Source of the DNA: Brevibacterium ihuae
GTDB taxonomy: Bacteria; Actinomycetota; Actinomycetes; Actinomycetales; Brevibacteriaceae
Assembly: GCF_900184225.1 (NCBI RefSeq)
Contig: NZ_FXWZ01000002.1
Span: forward strand, 912,369-976,368
Length of the DNA: 64,000 nt
Direction of reading: 5' to 3'
In this document: positions 33,346-44,311 of the stretch, piece after piece
Layout: each line of letters opens with the position of its first letter
Numbering within the stretch: the first letter of the stretch is position 1
Program-made: the position numbers and the translations under genes
Notes under the pieces: generated by a model
What the model was told of the DNA's origin: nothing
Database searches by the model: none
What the model saw: only the letters and a program-made list of their open reading frames with translations

Positions 33346-36300
33346 ATGCACTTGAATGAGCCAATCCGGCGGCCGCAAGTGCCCGTTCCGGGACAGGTTG
33401 TGGAGGTTCGAGGCAGCCGCTGGGCCGTCACTGACGTCGTGTCGCAAGGGTTGGGGCGAAGCCCTGCGGATGACGCGAACACCGAACCGCAAAATGTCGT
33501 GACGCTCCAGTCGATTGATGAGGACCGCCTGGGTGAGGAGCTTGCGGTCGTCTGGGAGCTTGAGGTCGGAAACACGCTCGTGCCGGACCAGGGCCTACCT
33601 GCACGGCTCTCCCCGGAGACATTCGACGACCCCAACGTTCTTGGAGCCTACGTCGACGCTGTGCGCTGGGGCGCGGTGACCAGCGCGGATGAAAGCTCGT
33701 TCCAGTCCCCGTTCCGGTCCGGCGCCAACATCGAGGCTTACCAGCTGGAGCCGTTGCGCCGTGCACTCACTTCCGCTCGCACCAACCTCCTGCTTGCTGA
33801 CGACGTTGGCCTCGGCAAGACGATCGAGGCTGGCCTGGTCATTCAGGAGCTGCTGCTACGCCACCGTGCTCAGACGGTCGCGATCGTGTGCCCGCCGAGC
33901 TTGGCGATCAAGTGGCAGGACGAGATGCGGGAGAAGTTCGGTTTGGACTTCACCATCGTCAATAGCCAGACGTTGGCTGACGACCGCCGTCGTCACGGCC
34001 TCGCAGCGAACCCGTTCCGCCTGCACCGTCGTGTCATCGTGTCGATGGCGTGGCTGCCGACACCCCGGGCGAAGCGCCTGCTGCGAGACATCTATCAGTC
34101 GGCCGACAGCGGCTCGGCGCGCTCGTACGCTTTCGATGTTCTCGTCGTGGACGAAGCGCATCACGTCGCTCCGTCGGGCCCCAGTTCCCTCGGAGGTGGG
34201 CGCGGTTACGCCGTTGACAGCCGCCGCACGGTTGCGGTTCGCGAGCTCGCGAAGCGCTGCGAGCACCGGCTGTTTCTGACCGCCACGCCGCACAACGGCT
34301 ACTCCGAGTCGTTCACCGCGCTGCTCGAGATGATCGATCAGCGACGTTTTGCTCGCGGGGCGTCGATCGACGAAAAGGCGCTCGCCGAGGTGACCGTGCG
34401 ACGCCTGAAGACCCAGCTGGCAGACAAAGACTTCAGGGCCCGCAAGATCAACCTCATTCCCTTCGAGCCGAACGCAGATGAGGAAGCGATGTTCGGCATG
34501 CTCGTGGATTTGCTCACCGCGAGTGCCAGAGCGAATGGCAAGAGCGCCATGGGCGACATCCTGGGCCTGCTGCTGCGCAAGCGCCTGCTCTCGAGCCCGT
34601 GGTCGTTCGCGTTGACGCTGGAGCAGTATGAGGCCTCTCCCGAGGCCGCGGTGGTGACCCTTGATGACTACTACGCCGAGGTCGTGGGCAGTGACGCCTC
34701 GGATGAGGAAGAGGGTCTGACAGAGCACCCGGAGTTTGCGGCGATGACGCAGGCGAAGTCTGCGCACCCGCTGAGCGAAGCGACGCAAAGCGAGATCGAC
34801 CGTCTGACGGCCTGGGGCCGAGGTTACGAGAACAAGCCCGACTCCCGGCTGGACGCCCTGATCACCTTCCTCGACGCGGTGTGCCGTCCCGATGGCCGGA
34901 CGTGGAGCAACGAGAGGGTGGTCGTCTTCACCGAGTACGCGGCAACTCTGGAATGGCTGCAGCGCGTTCTCGCCTCGAGGAAGTACGACGAGTCGCGGCT
35001 TGCCGTGATCCAAGGTTCGACGCCTGCCGACGAGCGTGAACTGATTCGCGCCAGGTTCACGGCCCCGCCGCACGAGGAGCCGCTGCGCGTTCTGTTGGCC
35101 ACCGACGCCGCCGGCGAGGGCATCGACTTGCAGACCTTCTGCCACCGTCTCGTGAACTTCGACATTCCTTTCAACCCTTCCCGCCTGGAGCAGCGCATCG
35201 GCCGGATCGACCGATACGGTCAGCGCGAGACGCCAAAGGTCTACTATCTGTCGCCCGTCAAGGAGTCCTCTGCGTACTCGCTTGATCACGCTTTCGTCCG
35301 GCGCATCGCAGAGAAGGTCGCGCAGACCGAGTCGGACCTCGGAACGGTCAACCCTCTCATCGACGCCGAGGTCCGCGGGCACTTCATGGGACGCCCGGCG
35401 CCAGCCGTTGCTGGAAGGGCCGGAGGCGCCCAGATCTCCCCGGAGCTCGCAGCGCTCAAGGGCGAGCAGCAGCTCAATGCGCAGTTGACCAAGCTCGCTG
35501 CGTCGTACGGTGATGCCAAGGGCAAGTTGCACCTCACCCCGTTCAACGCCCGACGCGTTGTCGAAACGGCGCTCGCTGTGAGCCGTGAGCCCGGGCTGAA
35601 GGCGCATCCGGATGCGCTCTATGACGAGGACGGCCCGGAGACCTTCGCTGTCGATCATCTGGGTCCACGGTGGCAGCCGGTGCTGGCCGGCCTGCAGACA
35701 GTGCTCAACCCGGACGTCTACCGGCCCATCACGTTCGACGAAGAGCTGGCCCGCACCGACCCGGGGGTCGTGCACATCCACCTCGGGCACGCCCTCATGC
35801 AGAAGTCGGCGCGGCTGTTGCGCAGCGGACTGTTCGGGGCGTCGTCCGACATGCACCGGGCGACCGCGGTGGTCGATGAAGCGATCCCCGAATCGTGTGT
35901 TGCGGCCGTCTCCCGCCTGGTCCTTGTCGGGCGTGGCGGGTTGCGTCTGCACGAGGAGGTCTTCGTGACCGGCATCCGTCTGCACGGTAACGCTATGGCT
36001 GAGGAGAAGGTCAACGGCCTGCTCGACAACGTGTTGGATCGGCCTGAACTCAAGCCGGCAGACGAGGCCGTGCGCACCGAGTTGGCGAAGGTCTGGAACG
36101 CGGAAGGCTCCAGGATGCGCACTCGTCTCGAGAATGCGATGGAGGCCCGGGCGCATAGGCGTCAGGACGCAGTGCAAGGCACGTTGGATAAGCGCCGTGA
36201 CACCGACCTGCAACGTGCACAGGAGATCTACGCGCGCTTCCGTGACAACCTTCGCATCTCCTTGGAGCAGGCCAAGTCCGAGGATGCGCAGCAGTTGACC

Positions 36301-36507
36301 ATGCTGTTCGCGGATGACCAGCAGGCACAGCGACGCCGTGACATCCGCGCGATGGAGGACCGCCTCGACACCCTCGAAGCCGAGGAGAAGCGCGAGCTGG
36401 ACGGTCTTCGCGCCCGGTACGAGGACGTCCGCCCGTATGTCTCGGCCGCGGCGGTGGTGTTTGCTCTCACGCCGCAGGACGCAGCGAAGTTCGGAGGTGT
36501 GCGATGA
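33346..36507 (+). CDS. drmD: DISARM class 1 SNF2-like helicase DrmD
   Basis: A 1053-residue SNF2/RapA-type helicase. Walker A DDVGLGKT (152-159), DEAH box VVDEAHHV (267-274), TATPHNG (312-318) and, in the second RecA domain, LEQRIGRIDRYGQ (about 615-627) are intact. A long helical C-terminal region ends at 36507. In class 1 DISARM this subunit accompanies the adenine methylase and the DrmABC core and is needed to restrict incoming phage DNA. Its last bases overlap the drmMI ATG (ATGA), the first of four overlapping junctions. Confidence 0.9.
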   Translation: MHLNEPIRRPQVPVPGQVVEVRGSRWAVTDVVSQGLGRSPADDANTEPQNVVTLQSIDEDRLGEELAVVWELEVGNTLVPDQGLPARLSPETFDDPNVLGAYVDAVRWGAVTSADESSFQSPFRSGANIEAYQLEPLRRALTSARTNLLLADDVGLGKTIEAGLVIQELLLRHRAQTVAIVCPPSLAIKWQDEMREKFGLDFTIVNSQTLADDRRRHGLAANPFRLHRRVIVSMAWLPTPRAKRLLRDIYQSADSGSARSYAFDVLVVDEAHHVAPSGPSSLGGGRGYAVDSRRTVAVRELAKRCEHRLFLTATPHNGYSESFTALLEMIDQRRFARGASIDEKALAEVTVRRLKTQLADKDFRARKINLIPFEPNADEEAMFGMLVDLLTASARANGKSAMGDILGLLLRKRLLSSPWSFALTLEQYEASPEAAVVTLDDYYAEVVGSDASDEEEGLTEHPEFAAMTQAKSAHPLSEATQSEIDRLTAWGRGYENKPDSRLDALITFLDAVCRPDGRTWSNERVVVFTEYAATLEWLQRVLASRKYDESRLAVIQGSTPADERELIRARFTAPPHEEPLRVLLATDAAGEGIDLQTFCHRLVNFDIPFNPSRLEQRIGRIDRYGQRETPKVYYLSPVKESSAYSLDHAFVRRIAEKVAQTESDLGTVNPLIDAEVRGHFMGRPAPAVAGRAGGAQISPELAALKGEQQLNAQLTKLAASYGDAKGKLHLTPFNARRVVETALAVSREPGLKAHPDALYDEDGPETFAVDHLGPRWQPVLAGLQTVLNPDVYRPITFDEELARTDPGVVHIHLGHALMQKSARLLRSGLFGASSDMHRATAVVDEAIPESCVAAVSRLVLVGRGGLRLHEEVFVTGIRLHGNAMAEEKVNGLLDNVLDRPELKPADEAVRTELAKVWNAEGSRMRTRLENAMEARAHRRQDAVQGTLDKRRDTDLQRAQEIYARFRDNLRISLEQAKSEDAQQLTMLFADDQQAQRRRDIRAMEDRLDTLEAEEKRELDGLRARYEDVRPYVSAAAVVFALTPQDAAKFGGVR

Positions 36508-39500
36508 GTCGGGGTACGAAAACGTTGCGGCGTCCGACGCGCAGTGTTCGCGAGGCACACCGCGCTTGGTTGGAGTTGGTCGACACTGAGGGTCCGTTCA
36601 TCGCCCTGCCGGTACTGACAAAGGCCTTCGGATCCGGCATCCCGCAGCTCGAGGCAGGCAAGAAACTCGCGTTGACGGCGGCCAAACCGGTCTTTGATCG
36701 GGCCCGCGACGCCTTTGATGAGGCCAAGGACAAGGACAGCGCGCTTCCGGTGTACCGGTCGGCACGGGACGCCTGGGTCGAGACGGTCCTCCGTGACGTG
36801 CTCGGATGGGGCAAGTTCTGGCAGCCAGGTGACGCCGCCTGCGCCACGACAGTGCGGTCGCCGGATCACTCTGTTGAGGTGAAGGCCACCGGAGCCCTGC
36901 GTCGCAAGGATGACGTCGGCGCATTGGTCTGGGTGATCGACCCCGTCGAGGGCCTGCGCGAAGCCGGTACGGACGGCTGGTCGGACAGCCCGATCGACCG
37001 GATGGAGCTGCTGCTGCGCGAAGCAGATCTCCCCGTTGGCATCGTGACGGACGGCCGCTGGTGGGCTGTGGTGAGCGCGCCGAAGGAGACCATCGCGGCG
37101 TCCGGAATCGTCGATGCGCAGACCTGGATCGAGGAACCCGAGGTTCGCGATGCCTTCGTCGAACTCCTCTCACCCGGGCGGCTCGTTGGCAAGAAGGACG
37201 AGGAAAAGCTCAGCACGCTCTTCAAGGATTCCGTGTTGGCCTCGGACGACATCACAGAGGAGCTCGGCAAGCAGGTTCGTCGTGCCGTCGAGCTCGTCGT
37301 CGCCGCCCTCGATGAGGCCGCTGCGGACGCTCGCCACCGCGGAGAGCCCGACCCCCTTCCGGCAGAAGGTGAGGAGATTTACGATGCCGTCGTCACAGTG
37401 CTCATGCGCGTGGTGTTTTTACTGTTCGCGCAGGAACGTGGCCTGTTACCAACCGGCGAGCTGTATTCTGCTGGGTATGGCCTCTCTGACCAGCGTGAAG
37501 TGCTCGAAAAGCGCCTCCTCGACGAGGACGCTGAGGCGCTGGACGCGACGTCGCTGACCTGGCACCGCCTTCTTGCAACGTCGCAGGCGCTGTATGCCGG
37601 GGCCACCTTCGAAGACCTGCGACTACCCGCATATGGCGGTTCACTGTTTGACCCGACCCGCTTCCCGCTTCTCACCGCGACAACACAGCGTGGCACGCTG
37701 GCGGTGACGGTGAGTGATCGCGTCATGCTCGAAGTGCTCCGTGCCGTCCAAACGGCCCATATCAAAGGCGAACTTCGGGTGATCTCGTTCCGCGACATTG
37801 ACGTCGAACAGATCGGCTACATCTACGAGGGCCTGCTCGGCTACACGGTCAAACGTGCCCCGGAGGTGCTCATTGGCCTCGCCGGGACCAAGGGCTCCGA
37901 ACCCGAAATCCCGCTCGCGACGCTCAACGACCTGTACGAACAAGTTGATGGTGATGACGCCAAGCTCGGTGCCGCGGTGGTGAAATGGGTCAAGGCCAAC
38001 CAACCGGGGGCGGAACACAAGACCGCCGGCCAGTACGCGAAGCTGCTGGCGGCCGGTGACACGATGGCCGATGCGGAACAGGCGCTGCGCTCGGTGACGA
38101 CCGACGAGGATCTCCGTGCCGAACTGCGCAGCTGGATAGGGGTGATCCGTCGCGACCTGCGCGGACGCCCGGTCGTCATCCTCTCCGGTGGCCTCGTGGT
38201 AGCCGAGACGCCGTCGCGGAAGAACGCTGGCGCGCACTACACCCCACGAGCCCTGGCTGAGGAGGTCGTCCTCCACGCCCTGGAACCCATCGTCTACGCC
38301 CCTGGTCCGCATCAGACCGCCGACCGGAGTGCGTGGCAGCTCAAGTCATCCACCGAGATCCTCAACCTCAAGGTCGCGGACATCGCGTGCGGATCAGGGG
38401 CGTTCCTCGTCGCGGCCGCCCGATACCTCGCCGCACGCCTCCAGGAGGCGTGGCTGGCCGAAGGCACCTGGATTGACCGGTCACCGGCAGAACGCGAAAC
38501 GAAGGCGCTGCGTGCCGTCGTCGCACACTGTCTCTATGGTGCCGATATCAACGGCATGGCCGTTGAAATGTGCAAGCTCTCCCTGTGGCTCGTGTCGCTG
38601 GACCACAACCTGCCGTTCTCGTTCGTCGACGACAAGGTGCTGCACGGCAACTCCCTGCTCGGCCTGACGTCGGTGCGGCAGCTTGAAGAACTCCACATTG
38701 CGCCGAAACCACCACACAATCAGCAATTTGGCCTCGAGTTCTCCGGCACCGAGCTCGTCGCGCGGTTCGATATCAGCGACCGCATTCAACGGGCCATTGC
38801 GTTGCGCCAAGCCCTGGCATCAGAGATCGACAACAACGACCCGACTCGGTCGGCGAACGCCAAGCACAACCAGATGCGCCAGCTGAGTGAGCACACTGCA
38901 CAGGTGCGCACCCTGGCCGACAGCGTCATCGCCGCAGGCCTCGCCCTGGGCGGCAAGCCCAGCAAGAAGCTCGATGAGGCCTATGAGAATCTCCGTATGG
39001 CGGTGGGCCGGGCCGTCCCTGCCCCCGGAGGCACACCCGACACCGCCATGCTGGACGCGATCCTGAAGAAGGGGCTCACGCCCGCGGTCTCGACCGACTA
39101 CGAGCGCTGGCAGCCGCTGCACTGGTGCCTTGAGGTGCCGGACGTCATGGCCCGGGGCGGCTTTGACGCCATCATCGGTAACCCACCGTTCCTTGGCGGC
39201 AAGAAGATCACCCCTGCGATGGGCAAGAACATTCGCGAATGGCTAGTTAATCAAATAGCAGAAGGGGCAGTCGGCAACGCGGATCTGGTTGCCTATTTCA
39301 TCCTGCGCGCCGCCTCACTCCTGCGAAAGTCTGGAGGCTTCGGGCTTGTAGCAACAAACTCGATCAGCCAAAACGAAAACCGGAAGGTGGCACTAGCTCC
39401 GCTGTTGATGACGGAGTTCGAACTTTACCGAGCTGTGCGGAGCTCACGCTGGACGGCGCCAGGTGCAGTCTTGGAGATTGCACAACTTTGGGCCACCCGA

Positions 39501-40586
39501 GAGTCACTGGGCGCCGGCGTACCCCGCTGGGTTGACGATCTCTCCACGCACCGCATCTCAGAGCACTTAGAACCGGCGGGGCGAGTTCAAGGCGACCCAT
39601 CGCCACTCTCTGGCAGCCGAGACCTCGCGTATATCGGATGCAACGTCAACGGCATGGGGTTCACACTTCCCAAAGAGACCGCTGCCGCTTGGATCGCCGA
39701 AGATGAACGGAACCGTGAGGTACTTCGCCCATTTTTTGGCGGAGAGGAACTCAATGAGCAACCTGTAGCCAAGAGCTCTCGCTGGGTGGTGGACTTCTTC
39801 GGCATGACGGAAACACAGGCTCGTTCATTCGAAAAGCCCTATGCCTGGGTGCTGGAGAGGGTCCGCCCTGAACGCCTCAAGCTGAAAAACAAGCCTAAGC
39901 TACAGGAGAAGTGGTGGCTGTACGAAGCTTCTGCGGTGGAGTTGAGACGCCGCCAGGAGGGCCTGAGAGAGGTACTCGCGCAGACGAGGCTCAGCAAAAC
40001 ACAGATGCCGCTACGCGCTCCGGCTTCAGCACTATTTGCCGATTCGTGCGTCGTATTCCCTTTCCAGGAACATTGGATGCAGGCGGTCTTATCTTCTTGC
40101 CTCCACCAGCAATGGTCCCTGGTCTACGGCTCCGGGATGAGGGATGATCCCCGATACACGCCCAAGTCGGTGGCCCGAACTTTCCCGATCCCAAAGGAGA
40201 CCAGCGACCTCAATGTCATCGGCAGAAGACTCGACGACTTCCGATCCCAAGCTATGCAAATTAGAGGCATCGGAATCACCGCGATCTACGATCTGGTCAA
40301 TTCCCGAGGGTGCAGCGATCCAGACATCTCGGAGCTTCGCCGGATTCACGTCGACCTCGACAGCACTGTCATGGCTGCGTACGGCTGGGGCGATGTCGAG
40401 CTCAACCACGGGTTCCACACCTACCGGCAGATGACACGGTGGACGGTGTGCCCCGAAGCGCGAGATGAGATTCTCGATCGGCTCCTCGAAGAAAATCACC
40501 GCCGCGCCGCGCTGCAGGACGGCACACCGCCGCTCGCTGACGATGAGGGCGACGGCACGACTGAGATGGAGGGGGACCAGAGATGA
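36504..40586 (+). CDS. drmMI: DISARM class 1 adenine methyltransferase DrmMI
   Basis: A 1360-residue N6-adenine DNA methyltransferase of the large Eco57I/PglX-like type. SAM-binding motif I ADIACGSGAF (about 625-634) and catalytic NPPF (893-896, IIGNPPFLGGKK) are intact; a long N-terminal helical domain and C-terminal target-recognition domain flank them. It marks host DNA so DISARM spares it. No PglZ, BrxC or BrxL neighbours exist, which rules out BREX. Overlaps drmD and drmA by 4 nt each. Confidence 0.9.
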   Translation: MSRGTKTLRRPTRSVREAHRAWLELVDTEGPFIALPVLTKAFGSGIPQLEAGKKLALTAAKPVFDRARDAFDEAKDKDSALPVYRSARDAWVETVLRDVLGWGKFWQPGDAACATTVRSPDHSVEVKATGALRRKDDVGALVWVIDPVEGLREAGTDGWSDSPIDRMELLLREADLPVGIVTDGRWWAVVSAPKETIAASGIVDAQTWIEEPEVRDAFVELLSPGRLVGKKDEEKLSTLFKDSVLASDDITEELGKQVRRAVELVVAALDEAAADARHRGEPDPLPAEGEEIYDAVVTVLMRVVFLLFAQERGLLPTGELYSAGYGLSDQREVLEKRLLDEDAEALDATSLTWHRLLATSQALYAGATFEDLRLPAYGGSLFDPTRFPLLTATTQRGTLAVTVSDRVMLEVLRAVQTAHIKGELRVISFRDIDVEQIGYIYEGLLGYTVKRAPEVLIGLAGTKGSEPEIPLATLNDLYEQVDGDDAKLGAAVVKWVKANQPGAEHKTAGQYAKLLAAGDTMADAEQALRSVTTDEDLRAELRSWIGVIRRDLRGRPVVILSGGLVVAETPSRKNAGAHYTPRALAEEVVLHALEPIVYAPGPHQTADRSAWQLKSSTEILNLKVADIACGSGAFLVAAARYLAARLQEAWLAEGTWIDRSPAERETKALRAVVAHCLYGADINGMAVEMCKLSLWLVSLDHNLPFSFVDDKVLHGNSLLGLTSVRQLEELHIAPKPPHNQQFGLEFSGTELVARFDISDRIQRAIALRQALASEIDNNDPTRSANAKHNQMRQLSEHTAQVRTLADSVIAAGLALGGKPSKKLDEAYENLRMAVGRAVPAPGGTPDTAMLDAILKKGLTPAVSTDYERWQPLHWCLEVPDVMARGGFDAIIGNPPFLGGKKITPAMGKNIREWLVNQIAEGAVGNADLVAYFILRAASLLRKSGGFGLVATNSISQNENRKVALAPLLMTEFELYRAVRSSRWTAPGAVLEIAQLWATRESLGAGVPRWVDDLSTHRISEHLEPAGRVQGDPSPLSGSRDLAYIGCNVNGMGFTLPKETAAAWIAEDERNREVLRPFFGGEELNEQPVAKSSRWVVDFFGMTETQARSFEKPYAWVLERVRPERLKLKNKPKLQEKWWLYEASAVELRRRQEGLREVLAQTRLSKTQMPLRAPASALFADSCVVFPFQEHWMQAVLSSCLHQQWSLVYGSGMRDDPRYTPKSVARTFPIPKETSDLNVIGRRLDDFRSQAMQIRGIGITAIYDLVNSRGCSDPDISELRRIHVDLDSTVMAAYGWGDVELNHGFHTYRQMTRWTVCPEARDEILDRLLEENHRRAALQDGTPPLADDEGDGTTEMEGDQR

Positions 40587-43500
40587 CTTCCAATACACCG
40601 CCGTACGAGTTACCCATCGAGGATGAGAAGACCTCCTGGGCTGCACGGGAAAACCTTCACGATGTGCTCACCCGTGAACTGCTCGGCCCCGCCGAGGGCG
40701 ACGACGAGACGCTGCAGATGACGCCGGACAGCCGGTACCTCATCGGGCGCATCGCGCCGGCAAAGGTCAGTTCCGGCACGGATTCTCCGTCCGCCGAGGG
40801 TGCGGACGACCCTGAATCCACCTTGGACATCGGCGACGACATCGATGCCAAACTGAGCACTGGGGTCCCGCTTCCGAGCGTGGACGAGACGAGCGGCGAT
40901 GCCGACGAGGATGCAGCCGAGGACGCCCCAGTCAAGCGTGGCCTCATGATCCCTGCGTCCATGGGTCTGCGCTTCCAGCTCCCGCTCGACGTCGAACGGG
41001 TCACCGTGCGCGCGAACTGGGGCACATATGAGCCCGAATCGACTGACAAACTCATCCCCGGCACAGACCGGCATGAGCGGGTCTTCCACCGCAAGGATCA
41101 CGATTACCTGCGCACCCTCACCGTCCACGACCTCGTCGACGGCATCACCCACGAAATTCAGCTCGAAAACGACGTTGTCCTACGGGTCGACGCAGAGACT
41201 GACCACAGTGCCGATGCGAGCCGCAGCCGTCGCATCATCGAGATCGCACTGTGCAACGACACCGAGACACCAACGCACATCCCCGTCAACGCCTGGTTGT
41301 TCCAGACTCAGCTCTACGTTGAAGCCGAAGGCAAGCCCGTCTTCTTGCCCGTCTACGACCCGCTGCTTGACCCGGAACGCTCCACGGACGACGACGAGCT
41401 CAAACGACTCGACCTGCAGTACCGCGACCTGCTCGAATTCGCCATCGGTCGAACCTGCTCCGCGGACTGGACCGTCGCGGCGGGCGAGCGTCAGGCCACT
41501 CAGGTGCGCACCACCTGGCTCCCGACCGTCGAGACCCCGCAGACCCTCGCTGGTGAAACGCTAGGGGCAGTCACGGACATGCGCGCGTTGGCCGAGGCTG
41601 CCAAGGACTCCGATGCCCTCGACGCCGCGCTTCGGCCCATCGTGGACGGCTATGCGGAGTGGCTCGATGCCAAGCGCACTGAAGCAGTGTCTCTCCCGGC
41701 GCATCTCCGTTACACTGCGCTCGAGACGATCGAGGACGCCGAGTACGTTCATGCCCAGCTCGCCGACGGTCTGGCGTTCCTGCACGGCAGCCAACAAGCA
41801 CGTGAATGCTTCGCGTTCATGAACACTGTCATGGCCGAACAGCGCGTCCGCAGCCAGATCGCCGCACTGCGTATCACCGACGCGGATCTCGATCTTGACG
41901 ACGCGGCCGAGCAAGTCGCGAAGCGCGGTCCCGGCGCGCATTCGTGGCGTACGTTCCAGCTCGCATTCATACTCATGCAGGTCCGCGGCCTGTGCGAACC
42001 GACGTACGCGCGGCGCTCCGTCGACAACCTCGCCCGAGTGGAGCTGCTGTTCTTCCCGACCGGTGGTGGAAAGACCGAGGCCTACCTCGGCCTCGCAGCG
42101 TTCACCTTCGCCATCCGCCGCCGCCAAGGCGTCATCGACACCCCAGATGGACCCCTGAACGGTGGTGCAGGGGTCAACGTCCTCATGCGGTACACGCTGC
42201 GCCTGCTCACCTCCCAGCAGTTCCAGCGCGCCGCAGCCCTCGTCTGTGCGGCCGAACTTGAACGCCGCAAGGATGCTGGGCGGTGGGGCGAAGAGCCCTT
42301 CCGCATCGGACTGTGGGTTGGTACGAACGTCTCGCCGAAGTACGTCAAGGATGCAGCCGATGAGCTCGAGAAGGTCAACGAGGGACATGGGCGCCGGCTC
42401 ACGGTGCTTCAGGTGAAACGATGTCCTTGGTGCGGCACGGCCATCACATCCCGCCACATTAATGTCGACAAGACGGCTGGCCGCGTCTACGTGTACTGCG
42501 GTGAGGAGTTCGGAGACTGCCCGTTCTCCCGTCATGGCGAGGTCGAGGGCGGCCTGCCGATCCTCACCGTCGACGAGGAGATCTACCGCCTCGCTCCCGC
42601 TTTCCTGATCGCGACTGTCGACAAATTCGCGCGCCTTGCCCGTGAGGGGCAAGCCGCGCACCTCTTCGGGTACGTCCGAACGCGGTGCGAGCGCCATGGG
42701 TACGTCCACCCCGACGACAGCGGTTGCAACGGGACGACGAGACACCAAGCCACCGATGACTTCCCGGCAGCCGAATCGCGAGACGTCTCCCGGCTGCGGC
42801 CCATCGATCTGATCATCCAGGACGAGCTGCACCTCATCACCGGCGCCCTCGGTACGACGGTCGGTCTGTTCGAACTCGCCATCGATGCCCTGACGTCGTG
42901 GCGCTGGTCCGACGGCCAGCCCGTCAAGCCACTCCTCGTGGCGTCCACCGCGACGGTCCGCAACGCCGGCGAACAGACGAAGGGACTCTACGGTCGTCTC
43001 CCGTTGCTGTTCCCACCGCGAGTACTCGACGCCGCCGACACATACTTCTCCACCGAGGTCCCCGTGTCGAAGAACAACCCGGGACGCCGCTACGTCGGCG
43101 TGAGCACCACAGGTGTTCGCATCACCACCGCGGAGATCCGTATTGCGGAGGTCCTCATGGCAGGCGGCCAGCTGCTGCTTGACCGTCTCGGTGAGGCCGC
43201 CGACCCGTACATGACGCTCGTCGGCTACTTCAATGCCACCCGCGAACTCGCCGGCATGAGCCGCTACGTCCAAGACGACGTCCAGACCGCCCTCGCGAAG
43301 GGGCGCCGCGGCATCGGTCTACCGCGCCGCGTCGGCACGGCATACGGCGAGCTCAACCTCTCGGAGCTCACCAGTCGTGTCTCGGGCACTGCCATCACCG
43401 ACACACTGGACCAGATGGCGCTGACGTTCGACCCGGCGCTGGACACCACGGCCGCACGCGAAGAGATTCGTGCTCGGCTGGCCGCCGACAAGCCCGTGCA

Positions 43501-44311
43501 GAAACGCACCAGCCCGCCGTTCGACGTCGTGCTCGCGACCTCGATGCTCCAGGTCGGTGTCGACGTGACCCGGCTCGGACTCATGCTCATGGTCGGCCAA
43601 CCGAAGAACACCGCCGAATACATCCAGGCCTCCTCCCGCGTTGGTCGTGACGCCGGGCGTCCGGGCCTGGTCGTCACGCTCGGAAACTGGGCGCGGCCAC
43701 GCGACCTCGCACACTACGAGGCATTTCGGCACTACCACGAGACGTTCTACGCCCAGGTCGAGCCCCTGTCCGTGACACCGTTCTCGGTCACCTCGCTGGA
43801 ACGGGGCCTCGCCGGGGTGCTCGTCAGCGCGATTCGCGTTCTCGAGGCATCCCAACTGGACGGGCTCTCACCGGAGCGGGATGCGTGGCGAGTCAACGAC
43901 GCCACCGCGTCCGCACGCGTCAAGGCGCTCATCGACAAGCTCGTGGCTCGTGCCGTCGCCGCCTCACCCGACCCGCTGACCGAGGGTGCTGTCCGCCAGC
44001 GCCTTGACGCCGCGCTCGGCCTGTGGAAGAAGCGACAGCAGTCGGTCAGCTCAGTTGAGAACAAGACCCTGGTGTACGAAAAGATTCACCGCACGAACGC
44101 CAGTGACTTCGCCCCACTCGTGCGGAGTGCAGAGAACGTGCCCTCAGCGCCCGATGCCTTGTCGGGTCCCCCGTTCGTCGTCGCCAATTCGATGCGCGAA
44201 GTGCAACCGGAGATCAACATCCTCGTCAGCCCACGGCCGGAGAACCTCATGTGGAGACCGTCCGATGACACGCCGCAGTGGGCGCCGCAGCCGAGAGGAG
44301 ACCAGGCATGA
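40583..44311 (+). CDS. drmA: DISARM core helicase DrmA
   Basis: A 1242-residue SF2 helicase: Walker A PTGGGKTEAYLG (from residue 492), Zn-binding-type CPWCGTAI (C614, C617) with a second Cys pair in YCGEEFGDCPF, Walker B DELH (747-750), ASTATVRN, and motif VI QASSRVGRD (1015-1023). A distinct N-terminal region of 450 residues precedes the motor. DrmA forms a complex with DrmB that engages unmodified 5' single-stranded DNA ends. Overlaps both neighbours by ATGA. Confidence 0.92.
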   Translation: MTSNTPPYELPIEDEKTSWAARENLHDVLTRELLGPAEGDDETLQMTPDSRYLIGRIAPAKVSSGTDSPSAEGADDPESTLDIGDDIDAKLSTGVPLPSVDETSGDADEDAAEDAPVKRGLMIPASMGLRFQLPLDVERVTVRANWGTYEPESTDKLIPGTDRHERVFHRKDHDYLRTLTVHDLVDGITHEIQLENDVVLRVDAETDHSADASRSRRIIEIALCNDTETPTHIPVNAWLFQTQLYVEAEGKPVFLPVYDPLLDPERSTDDDELKRLDLQYRDLLEFAIGRTCSADWTVAAGERQATQVRTTWLPTVETPQTLAGETLGAVTDMRALAEAAKDSDALDAALRPIVDGYAEWLDAKRTEAVSLPAHLRYTALETIEDAEYVHAQLADGLAFLHGSQQARECFAFMNTVMAEQRVRSQIAALRITDADLDLDDAAEQVAKRGPGAHSWRTFQLAFILMQVRGLCEPTYARRSVDNLARVELLFFPTGGGKTEAYLGLAAFTFAIRRRQGVIDTPDGPLNGGAGVNVLMRYTLRLLTSQQFQRAAALVCAAELERRKDAGRWGEEPFRIGLWVGTNVSPKYVKDAADELEKVNEGHGRRLTVLQVKRCPWCGTAITSRHINVDKTAGRVYVYCGEEFGDCPFSRHGEVEGGLPILTVDEEIYRLAPAFLIATVDKFARLAREGQAAHLFGYVRTRCERHGYVHPDDSGCNGTTRHQATDDFPAAESRDVSRLRPIDLIIQDELHLITGALGTTVGLFELAIDALTSWRWSDGQPVKPLLVASTATVRNAGEQTKGLYGRLPLLFPPRVLDAADTYFSTEVPVSKNNPGRRYVGVSTTGVRITTAEIRIAEVLMAGGQLLLDRLGEAADPYMTLVGYFNATRELAGMSRYVQDDVQTALAKGRRGIGLPRRVGTAYGELNLSELTSRVSGTAITDTLDQMALTFDPALDTTAAREEIRARLAADKPVQKRTSPPFDVVLATSMLQVGVDVTRLGLMLMVGQPKNTAEYIQASSRVGRDAGRPGLVVTLGNWARPRDLAHYEAFRHYHETFYAQVEPLSVTPFSVTSLERGLAGVLVSAIRVLEASQLDGLSPERDAWRVNDATASARVKALIDKLVARAVAASPDPLTEGAVRQRLDAALGLWKKRQQSVSSVENKTLVYEKIHRTNASDFAPLVRSAENVPSAPDALSGPPFVVANSMREVQPEINILVSPRPENLMWRPSDDTPQWAPQPRGDQA

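Noticed and set aside
33856..36558. 900-codon minus-strand open frame
   Set aside because: Antisense shadow of drmD; high GC leaves the opposite frame open. It has no recognisable motif, while the plus frame has all helicase motifs.
36504..40586. BREX (PglX) rather than DISARM for the large methylase
   Set aside because: No pglZ, brxC or brxL gene nearby; drmA, drmB (DUF1998), drmC (PLD) and drmD are all adjacent and in class 1 DISARM order.
33346..40586. Type I or type III restriction-modification system
   Set aside because: No specificity subunit or Mod/Res pair; the helicase is SNF2/RapA-like and the methylase is the large DISARM type.
41561..43273. 570-codon minus-strand open frame
   Set aside because: Antisense of drmA, with composition of a shadow frame.
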